19,908 nucleotides of DNA, taken from the NCBI GenBank assembly GCA_038209965.1, contig JBBQXF010000090.1:1-19908 (forward strand), given 5' to 3'. The DNA is from JALONO01 sp038209965. GTDB lineage: Bacteria; Bacteroidota; Bacteroidia; Cytophagales; Thermoflexibacteraceae. Positions 13,535 through 19,908 of the stretch are shown here, piece after piece (position 1 is the stretch's first letter; every line of letters begins with the position of its first letter). Below the pieces are notes generated by a model that did not search any database, was not told where the DNA came from, and saw nothing but the letters and a program-made list of their open reading frames with translations. A program made the position numbers and the translations under genes.

Positions 13535-15016
13535 ATGCAAGAGCTCATTACCGATATTGAACTGTTGGAAACCCAGAGCGGACACACCCAACACCACGAA
13601 CACAAGCCCACGGGCGAAGTGCGGACTTTGGCCGACAATGCCACCCAAGGCCAGCGCAAGCTGTACATCGAGAGCTATGGCTGCCAGATGAACTTCTCGG
13701 ACAGCGAGATTGTGGCCGCCATCATGGCCGAGGGCGGTTTTGGCACCACCTCCAAGGCCGAGGAGGCCGATGTGGTGTTCCTCAACACCTGTGCCATCCG
13801 CGACAAGGCCGAGCAGACCGTCCGCAACCGGCTCACCCACCTCAACGGCCTCAAAAAACGCAAGCCCGAAATGACCATCGGCCTGCTGGGCTGCATGGCT
13901 GAGCGGCTGAAAGTCCAATTGTTGGAAGAAGAAAAAATCGTGGACATGGTGGTTGGGCCCGATGCCTACCGCGACCTGCCCCGGCTGGTGGGCGAGGTGG
14001 ACGGGGGCAGCCGCGCCGTCAACGTGCTCCTGAGCCGCGAAGAGACTTACGCCGATATCACCCCTATCCGGCTGGACAGCAACGGCGTATCGGCCTTTAT
14101 CTCCATCATGCGGGGCTGCGACAACATGTGCAGCTTCTGTGTGGTGCCCTTCACCCGGGGGCGCGAGCGCAGCCGTGATCCCCAGAGCATCGTCCAAGAA
14201 GCCCGGGATCTTTTTGCCCTGGGCTACCGCGAAGTGACCCTGCTGGGCCAAAATGTGGACAGCTACAAATGGGCCGGGGAAGCCAACAAGAAAGAAACCG
14301 ACCGCGCCGAGGCCAATGGCAAGCCCGTGGTGGATTTTGCCGATCTGCTCCAGAGGGTGGCCTTGGTCGATCCTGACCTCCGGGTGCGCTTCAGCACCAG
14401 CCATCCCAAGGACATGACCGACAAAGTGCTGCACACCATGGCCAAGTACGAGAACATTTGCAAATACATTCACCTGCCCGTGCAGAGCGGCAACAGCCGA
14501 GTGCTGGAACTGATGAACCGCACCTATGACCGGGAATGGTATTTGGGCCGGATCGCGGCCATCCGCCAGATTCTGGGCGATGATTGCGGCGTTTCGTCCG
14601 ACATGATCGCCGGGTTCTGCACCGAGACCGAGGCCGAGCACCGCGATACTATCTCGCTGATGGAACTGGCCCAATATGACTTTTCCTACATGTTCTACTA
14701 TTCTGAGCGGCCCGGCACACTGGCCGCCCGCAAATACTCGGATGACATCCCGATGGAGGTCAAAAAACGCCGCCTGAACGAGATCATCGAGTTGCAGCGG
14801 CAGTTGTCGGCCCAGCGCAACCAGCGCGAACTGGGCAAAGCCCACCGGGTGCTGATCGAGGGGGAAAGCCGCCGCTCAGCCGACTACCTTCAAGGCCGCA
14901 ACACGGCCAACAAGGTGGTGGTGTTCCCGCGCCAAGGCCACCAAAAAGGCCAATATGTCAACGTGTTCGTCCATGAGACCACGGCCGCCACGTTGTTGGG
15001 CCAAGTGGTTGCCTAA
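13535..15016 (+). CDS. miaB: tRNA-2-methylthio-N6-dimethylallyladenosine synthase MiaB
   Basis: The product has 493 aa. This radical-SAM methylthiotransferase adds a methylthio group to i6A37 in tRNAs reading U-initial codons. The N-terminal domain binds one 4Fe-4S cluster through C50 (ESYGCQMN), C86 (NTCAIRD) and C120 (LGCMAER). The radical-SAM cluster uses C195, C199 and C202 in RGCDNMCSFCVVPFTRG. Other marks are SRDPQSIVQE, LLGQNVDSY, RFSTSHP, HLPVQSGN and MNRxYDREWYL; a TRAM domain is at about 425-493. The frame opens at 13436, but the first 33 codons look non-coding and the ATG at 13535 leads directly into plausible protein. The N-terminal 40 residues are variable in Bacteroidota. It is convergent with the PQQ dehydrogenase gene; no strong terminator is seen between them, only a 6-bp hairpin at 15131-15146. 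Confidence 0.95.
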   Translation: MQELITDIELLETQSGHTQHHEHKPTGEVRTLADNATQGQRKLYIESYGCQMNFSDSEIVAAIMAEGGFGTTSKAEEADVVFLNTCAIRDKAEQTVRNRLTHLNGLKKRKPEMTIGLLGCMAERLKVQLLEEEKIVDMVVGPDAYRDLPRLVGEVDGGSRAVNVLLSREETYADITPIRLDSNGVSAFISIMRGCDNMCSFCVVPFTRGRERSRDPQSIVQEARDLFALGYREVTLLGQNVDSYKWAGEANKKETDRAEANGKPVVDFADLLQRVALVDPDLRVRFSTSHPKDMTDKVLHTMAKYENICKYIHLPVQSGNSRVLELMNRTYDREWYLGRIAAIRQILGDDCGVSSDMIAGFCTETEAEHRDTISLMELAQYDFSYMFYYSERPGTLAARKYSDDIPMEVKKRRLNEIIELQRQLSAQRNQRELGKAHRVLIEGESRRSADYLQGRNTANKVVVFPRQGHQKGQYVNVFVHETTAATLLGQVVA

Positions 15017-15165
15017 CAGATCTAAAGGGTGGATGACGTCGCAAACGGCCTTGTGCTTGACTTTGGCAAGTGCAAGTGCCCGACGTCCGCGTTATGAGGT
15101 TGGCAGTCTGACGCTCAGGGGGCCAGCATTGGTAGCCGTTGCTACCGTTGCACCAGGTTTTACTT

Positions 15166-17322
15166 CTAGGGCAGCGCAAAGGCCACGTAACTCCCCCCTG
15201 ACTTGGTGCCCATTTTGCCGCCACCGCACGCAATGACCACGTACTGTTTGCCATTGACGGCATAGGTGCAGGGAGTGGCATACCCGCCAGCCGGCAATTT
15301 GGTTTCCCAGAGCACTTTGCCGGTTTGTTTGTCAAATGCCCGAAATTTTTCATCTTTGCTGGCCCCAATGAAGACCAGCCCGCCCGCAGTGACCACTGGT
15401 CCGCCATAGTTTTCCGTGCCAGTAGGGGCAATTCCCCTTTGGCTCAGTTCAGCAAATTCCCCGAGCGTAGTTTTCCAGGCAATTTTACCGGTATTGAGGT
15501 CAATGGCGTTCAGCGTGCCCCACGGCGGTGCAATGGCCGGATAGCCGTCAGCATCGAGAAAACGATTGTAACCAGTTACCAAGTAGGGGATTTTTTGTTT
15601 GGCCACGCCCGCCGGCACATATTCTTTCTGGGCCATTTGGGCATCCACGTCCATCAAATAGGCCAAAATGGCTTCCCGATCCCCGGCGGGCAGGTGCTTG
15701 AACGCGGGCATCAAGTTCCGGCCCTTGGCGATCAGCTCGGCCGCTTGGGCCAAGGTGAATTTCTTGTTGAGGTTGATCAGGCCGGGGATCGCCCCTTGGG
15801 TGCCACCTTGGCGGTTTTGGCCGTGGCAGGTCGCACACGCCGAGGAATACAGCCGTTTGCCCGCTGTCAATAAAGTTTCCTGCTGGTTTTGTTTGACCTC
15901 GGCTTTGCGCATCCGAATCACCCAGGGCATTTCGTTGGCATTGACATACAAATAGTTAGTGGCAGGATCAAAAGCTGCCCCACCCCATTCGCCACCGCCA
16001 TCGAAGCCCGGGAACATGAGCGAGCCTTGCAGATTGGGCGGGGTGAAGAAATGGCCGTGGCGCAGGGTTTTGTACAGGGCTAGCAGGGAATCTTTTTGGC
16101 GCGAGTGCGGGTTGACCGCTCCCTCCGCAAACGTTTGCCGCACAAACGGTTCGGGAAGGCTGGGGATCGGTTGGGTGAGGGCCGTTTGCTCGCCCGGCAG
16201 GTCGGTTTGGGGCACGGGCGTTTCCACAATCGGGAACAGGGGCGCACCCGTGTCGCGATCGAGCACAAACACAAAGCCAGTCTTGGTGATTTGGGCCACC
16301 GCGTCTATTTTTTTGCCAGTTTTGGTCACAGTTACCAAGTTGGGGTTGGCGGGCAGATCCCGATCCCAAACATCGTGGTGAACGGTCTGGTAGTGCCATT
16401 TGCGTTGGCCGGTGGCCGCATCCAAGGCTAGGATGCAGTTGGCAAACAAGTTGTCACCCTTGCGGAGGCCGCCGTAAAAATCGTCGGTGGCGGAGCCGGT
16501 CGCCACAAAGACCGTCCCACGCTTGGCATCAAGGCTCATGCCCGCCCAGCAGTTGGCCCCGCCAGCAGTGCGATAGGCGGCAGTGTCTTGCCAAGTATCG
16601 TGGCCCACTTCGCCGGGATAGGGGATGGTGTGGAAAATCCAGGCTTGTTTGCCCGTGCGCACATCAAAGGCACGAATGTGGCCGGGAGCCGCCCCGGCAC
16701 TTTCAGAGAGGCGCATTCCCATGATGATGAGGTCTTTGTAAACCACGCCCGGGGTATTGGCGGCCAAAAACATCCCCTCGGGATCGCGATCCAAACCTTG
16801 GCGCAAATCGATTTTACCTGCTTGCCCAAAAGTGGGGATCGGTTGGCCTGTTTTGGCATCCAGTGCCAGCAGAAAAGGGCCCAGCGTAACAAACAAATGT
16901 TTGGCTTTGGCATCTTCGCTCTGCCAATAGGCCAAGCCCCGCACGGTTCCGGCCCAAAAGGGCAGATCATCATTGACCAATTGCTTGGGATCCAACCGCC
17001 AAATTTGTTGACCAGTAGCGGCATTGAGGGCAAAATAGTTCTTGGTGGGCGAAGCCCCGTACAGCACCCCATCAATCACGAGCGGATTGACTTGGATCTG
17101 AGTCCGGTTGTTGACCGTATCGGCATCGCCAGCATTATATTGCCACGCTATTTTTAAATTCGCCACATTACTGGTCGTAATTTCCGCCAGTGCGGCATAG
17201 CGGCTGGCGGCGTGGTCGCCCCCGTAAACCGCCCAATCAGTGTTGGCGGGGTTTTTTTCGGGTGATTGGCAACTCACCCCGGTCAGGACAAATAAACACC
17301 AAATGGCAAACCGGTTTTTCAT
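15166..17322 (-). CDS. PQQ-dependent dehydrogenase with embedded cytochrome c domain
   Basis: The product is a 718-aa exported quinoprotein of the eight-bladed propeller family, which oxidises alcohols or sugars and passes electrons to haem c. Residues 1-18 form a signal peptide ending in VSC; Cys18 may be lipidated, though the lipobox is not canonical. Propeller repeats of the form LDAATGQxxW recur at about 98-107, 153-160, 219-228, 299-309, 607-616 and 664-672. HHDVWDRDLP (315-324) is a typical PQQ-enzyme signature. A haem c site CATCH (496-500), with probable axial ligand M538 in LMPAFKHLP, sits between propeller blades, not at the C-terminus. Periplasmic electron transfer from PQQ to the built-in haem is therefore likely. 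Substrate is not predictable. The gene stands alone. Confidence 0.9.
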   Translation of the reverse strand: MKNRFAIWCLFVLTGVSCQSPEKNPANTDWAVYGGDHAASRYAALAEITTSNVANLKIAWQYNAGDADTVNNRTQIQVNPLVIDGVLYGASPTKNYFALNAATGQQIWRLDPKQLVNDDLPFWAGTVRGLAYWQSEDAKAKHLFVTLGPFLLALDAKTGQPIPTFGQAGKIDLRQGLDRDPEGMFLAANTPGVVYKDLIIMGMRLSESAGAAPGHIRAFDVRTGKQAWIFHTIPYPGEVGHDTWQDTAAYRTAGGANCWAGMSLDAKRGTVFVATGSATDDFYGGLRKGDNLFANCILALDAATGQRKWHYQTVHHDVWDRDLPANPNLVTVTKTGKKIDAVAQITKTGFVFVLDRDTGAPLFPIVETPVPQTDLPGEQTALTQPIPSLPEPFVRQTFAEGAVNPHSRQKDSLLALYKTLRHGHFFTPPNLQGSLMFPGFDGGGEWGGAAFDPATNYLYVNANEMPWVIRMRKAEVKQNQQETLLTAGKRLYSSACATCHGQNRQGGTQGAIPGLINLNKKFTLAQAAELIAKGRNLMPAFKHLPAGDREAILAYLMDVDAQMAQKEYVPAGVAKQKIPYLVTGYNRFLDADGYPAIAPPWGTLNAIDLNTGKIAWKTTLGEFAELSQRGIAPTGTENYGGPVVTAGGLVFIGASKDEKFRAFDKQTGKVLWETKLPAGGYATPCTYAVNGKQYVVIACGGGKMGTKSGGSYVAFALP

Positions 17323-17340
17323 TTTCAGTGAACGGTTGAT

Positions 17341-17451
17341 CTACCCGCAAAGTAGGGATTGTTTGCCGAAAAGCGAGCGGATCCAAGCAATAGATGCAAC
17401 AAAGCCATTGTTGGCCACCACCCCTTGGTCGTAGATTTGGTTAAAGTTCAT
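17341..17451 (-). CDS. Possible 36-aa small protein upstream of PQQ dehydrogenase
   Basis: The reading starts at an ATG at 17451 (MNFNQIYDQGVVANNGFVAS) and ends with SIAWIRSLFGKQSLLCG, stopping 18 bp before the PQQ gene's ATG. Residues have normal protein character with a hydrophobic middle. There is no known family and no clear promoter; it may be a gene remnant or chance. Confidence 0.18.
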   Translation of the reverse strand: MNFNQIYDQGVVANNGFVASIAWIRSLFGKQSLLCG

Positions 17452-17667
17452 GGGATGGATGGTTTGGGTGGTTTTACCTGCCTCGGGCCAAAGCAGTAAC
17501 AATAATTGTTCAAATGGGACAAATGGGGGTTTATTGCGCCCAAATGACATTTTTAGCCGATCTTTAGGCCAAAGGATGCCGATTTGGTAGGAAAATCTAT
17601 GGCGCAATGGTGCCCCAGTACGCAAGAATCAATTGGCCGATTTGGCTGTTTTGGCGAAAGGTCGTAA

Positions 17668-17701
17668 TTTACTGACAAATTTCGGTAATCTTTACTGACA
17701 A
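17668..17701. repeat. Direct repeat TTTACTGACAA, 23 bp apart
   Basis: Copies lie at 17668-17678 and 17691-17701, each preceded by a TAAT or TAATC. Spacing of about two helical turns could suit a dimeric regulator. A related CTGACAAATTT also occurs at 19702-19712, at the end of the transposase fragment. Confidence 0.4.
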
Positions 17702-17871
17702 GCTGGCTAGGGTACAAGTAGCGAAACCCGATCGCCCATTTCCAAGGCGAGAATAAACGAAAACAGTCTGGTGGTTGATTCTGTTGGTAGGAGGGAAAGT
17801 TGAAGGTTTTTAGCAAATGGACGCAAAGATTGCGTTTTAAAGATTTTGGCAACAATTTAGAAAAATAGTAA

Positions 17872-19614
17872 ATGACAAAAAATGAAATAACAAGCCTTAT
17901 TCCTGAATTCTTAATTAATTCAGAAACGTATTCCTTAGTTATTATAAACTTAGAAGGGTTCTATGTTTATGTAAATCCTCTTTTTGAAAAACAATTTTCA
18001 TTTGTCTGCGATAACTTTATTGGACAATCCTCTCTTATTGCCATCTACTTCGAAGATCACGATAAATGTTTGAAAGCAATACAGCAGTGTTTCGCACAGC
18101 CAAACAAGCCCATAAAAGTTTACTTACGAAAACCAGCAAGCAATGATCAAGATTTTTATTGGACAGAATGGGAGTTTTCGATACTCAAAGACCAAAACCA
18201 ACAGCCCATCGGTATTATTTGCTTGGGACACGATATTACCGAAACTGAAAGGGCCAATCAAAAAGCCAAAGAATTCGCTGCAAAAGTAGAAAAAATTATT
18301 GAGGAAATTACAGACGGTTTTTATGTGCTTAATCGTAAATGGGAGTTTGTGAAAATTAACAAAGTAGCCGAACAAATATTGGAAATTCCAAGAGAAAAAT
18401 TATTAGGGTGCAAGATTTGGGATTTATTCCCCGACACACCCGATTATAATTATCCCGCCGCCTACCGCAGGGCAATGGACGAATACCTAATCGTAACTTT
18501 TGAAGACTATTTGGCAGATGTGGATAAATGGTTCAGTACGGTTTGCTACCCCTCGCCAGAAGGTTTGACAATATTTTTTAAAGATATAACCCAAGAAAAG
18601 AAAACACAGGAAGCACTTAAATTTTCGGAAATCAAACTGCGGGCTATCCTGGACAGCACCAACGACAGTAATATATTAATCAGCCCTGATTATAAAATAC
18701 TTTCTTTTAATCGGCGAGCTAGCGAAATTAGTCAACTAGCCTTAGGAAAACCGCTAAAAGAATTGGCTGACATGTGGGCGTATGTTTTGCCACACGATGC
18801 AGAAGATTTTTATAGGGATACGCAAAAAGCACTCAATGGCGAATATTTAAAGTTTGAAAGAGAAATACATTTTGAGCACTTTAGTCTGTGGTTTGAAATA
18901 GGTTATTTTTCTGTGCACGATAGCGAAGGAAAAATGTTGGGCTTTACTTTTAATAGTACCAATATTGACCAACGGAAAAAAAAGGAAATAAAATTGGAAG
19001 AAAGCAAAATCCGAATGAACAAAACCTTGGAAGCCATACCGCACCCGTTTATCATAGTGAATGAACAGATGAGCATAACTCATGTAAATAGTGAATTTGA
19101 AAAAGTCTTTGGCTACACCGAGCAAGAAGTCATAAACAAAAAAATGGACTTTCTAATTCCTGAACGGTATCAAAATGAATATACGCAACACCAAAACCAG
19201 TACTTACAAACCAACGGTAAACTTTTACGTAAATTTTCGGAAAATATATTAGCACTTACCAAGAGCAAACAAGAAATCAACATAACTGCCAATTTAAACA
19301 CGTTTACGGTAGGGGGAGAAAAATTTGCGATAGTAATTTTACAGGACATCACTGAATTTAAAAAACGCGAAGAGACGATACTCAAACAAAACGAAACCCT
19401 AAAACAAATAGCTTGGCAACAATCTCACGAAGTAAGACGACCGGTAGCAAGTATTTTAGGATTAATCAATATAATCAAAACAGATAAAACATTTACTCAA
19501 GAAGAAAAAGAACAGTGCTTAACTTACTTATTTCAAGCCACACAAGAACTAGACACAATTATCCATAAAATAGTTGCACAAACCAATGCCAATGAACACA
19601 TAGTAAACAGATAA
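17872..19614 (+). CDS. Four-PAS protein with lone histidine phosphoacceptor domain
   Basis: The product has 580 aa and no transmembrane segment. Four PAS domains can be seen at about 15-128, 140-243, 250-368 and 380-500, most ending in a DITE-, DITQ- or NIDQ-type PAC border. Residues about 510-570 form a HisKA-like helical hairpin with the H-box SHEVRRPVASILGLI (H519). The protein ends soon after, at NANEHIVNR, with no N, G1, F or G2 boxes, so the catalytic ATPase domain is absent. Such short PAS-DHp proteins occur in Bacteroidota; they may be phosphorylated by, or dimerise with, a full kinase. No response regulator gene is nearby. The gene is much more AT-rich than those to the left, suggesting acquisition or a different history. 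A terminator follows it. Confidence 0.85.
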   Translation: MTKNEITSLIPEFLINSETYSLVIINLEGFYVYVNPLFEKQFSFVCDNFIGQSSLIAIYFEDHDKCLKAIQQCFAQPNKPIKVYLRKPASNDQDFYWTEWEFSILKDQNQQPIGIICLGHDITETERANQKAKEFAAKVEKIIEEITDGFYVLNRKWEFVKINKVAEQILEIPREKLLGCKIWDLFPDTPDYNYPAAYRRAMDEYLIVTFEDYLADVDKWFSTVCYPSPEGLTIFFKDITQEKKTQEALKFSEIKLRAILDSTNDSNILISPDYKILSFNRRASEISQLALGKPLKELADMWAYVLPHDAEDFYRDTQKALNGEYLKFEREIHFEHFSLWFEIGYFSVHDSEGKMLGFTFNSTNIDQRKKKEIKLEESKIRMNKTLEAIPHPFIIVNEQMSITHVNSEFEKVFGYTEQEVINKKMDFLIPERYQNEYTQHQNQYLQTNGKLLRKFSENILALTKSKQEINITANLNTFTVGGEKFAIVILQDITEFKKREETILKQNETLKQIAWQQSHEVRRPVASILGLINIIKTDKTFTQEEKEQCLTYLFQATQELDTIIHKIVAQTNANEHIVNR

Positions 19615-19642
19615 AAAGCTGTTTACCTCATTTCATCTGATG

Positions 19643-19675
19643 AAAAAGACGGCAGGTAAGTCCTTGTCTTTTTTT
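19643..19675. terminator. Bidirectional terminator after the PAS gene
   Basis: AAAAAGAC (19643-19650) pairs with GTCTTTTT (19666-19673) around a 15-nt loop, followed by more T. Its A-run on one side and T-run on the other suit both convergent genes: the PAS gene and the transposase fragment. Confidence 0.65.
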
Positions 19676-19710
19676 GAACCTTATTAAACAAAAACGGTTG
19701 TCTGACAAAT

Positions 19711-19908
19711 TTAGTGGAGAATGCTTTGGGCTGCTAAAACCCGCCATCTTAAATTCTGGAAATTTGCCATACCAAACGCAGCACGTCGAATAGCTCTAAC
19801 CACATTATTGCAACCTTCTGTAACGGCATTCGATAAGTGATCCAAAACATAATTTAATACATATTCTTGCTTGCTTTCCACCATTTTAAGAAAAGGATCA
19901 AATGCTGT
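19711..19908 (-). CDS. ISL3-family transposase, C-terminal part (partial)
   Basis: Sixty-five codons from the window edge to a TAA at 19711. The segment shows LSNAVTEGCNNVVRAIRRAA followed by FGMANFQNLRWRVL, matching the conserved C-terminal end of ISL3 (IS204/IS1001/IS1096/IS1165) DDE transposases, where the Glu of TEGxNN is the last catalytic acid. The remainder lies outside the window, so it cannot be judged whether the element is whole. No terminal inverted repeat could be placed. Confidence 0.8.
   Translation of the reverse strand, partial: TAFDPFLKMVESKQEYVLNYVLDHLSNAVTEGCNNVVRAIRRAAFGMANFQNLRWRVLAAQSILH

Larger units (their letters stand above)
17323..17871. other. Intergenic stretch between PQQ dehydrogenase and PAS protein
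   Basis: No firm gene was found. The region holds a possible 36-aa minus-strand ORF (17341-17451), a palindrome AACAAT-A-ATTGTT (17498-17510), a direct repeat (17668-17701) and an inverted repeat ACGCAA/TTGCGT (17821-17835) shortly before the PAS gene. Composition turns AT-rich toward the right end. Confidence 0.5.

Noticed and set aside
13484..14845. 453-aa minus-strand ORF
   Set aside because: It is antisense to miaB, which has all catalytic cysteines; the ORF has low-information H/V/G/A-rich sequence.
17553..17855. 100-aa minus-strand ORF
   Set aside because: No family, odd composition, no start context, and it overlaps the repeats upstream of the PAS gene.

Overview
The window looks like chromosomal DNA of a Bacteroidota bacterium, perhaps a Saprospiria- or Cytophagales-type organism. 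The basis is a type IX secretion locus (a PorE-like protein and two PorV proteins), a fused alpha/beta E1 2-oxoacid dehydrogenase of the Bacteroidota type, several TAnnTTTG -7 promoter elements, and TPR proteins made of 46-residue units. Species cannot be told from the sequence. Most genes are moderately GC-rich; the last 2.3 kb is clearly AT-rich.

Layout. 1-2920 (minus): a two-gene unit, read right to left. A 229-aa helical protein has a low-complexity, possibly amyloid-type tail. It is followed after 22 bp by a large TPR protein that runs off the window. The tail of the first protein and the head of the second carry the same short motif, HSGxGDNVxRDKIV. This is the layout expected of an effector and receptor joined by a shared signalling motif. 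A hairpin and a candidate promoter separate the pair from upstream genes. 3413-5848 (minus): fused E1 dehydrogenase. 6176-8092 (minus): PorE-like OmpA protein, divergent from two tandem plus-strand porV genes (8506-9714 and 9927-11105) separated by a strong terminator.

11217-13383 (plus): a small island of conflict-type genes. It holds a putative antitoxin with a Doc/Fic toxin cut by an in-frame TAG, a nucleotidyltransferase overlapping a small helical partner, and a decayed Rpn-type PD-(D/E)XK nuclease. 13535-15016 (plus): miaB. 15166-17322 (minus): PQQ dehydrogenase with a cytochrome c domain inside the propeller. 17872-19614 (plus): AT-rich four-PAS protein with a histidine phosphoacceptor domain but no ATPase domain. 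19711-19908 (minus): C-terminal end of an ISL3-type transposase.

How they fit together: the PorE and PorV proteins serve secretion of CTD-tagged proteins. E1, MiaB and the PQQ enzyme are housekeeping or metabolic. The effector/TPR pair and the toxin-antitoxin-like island are accessory. The most novel-looking feature is the motif-linked effector/TPR pair at the left end.
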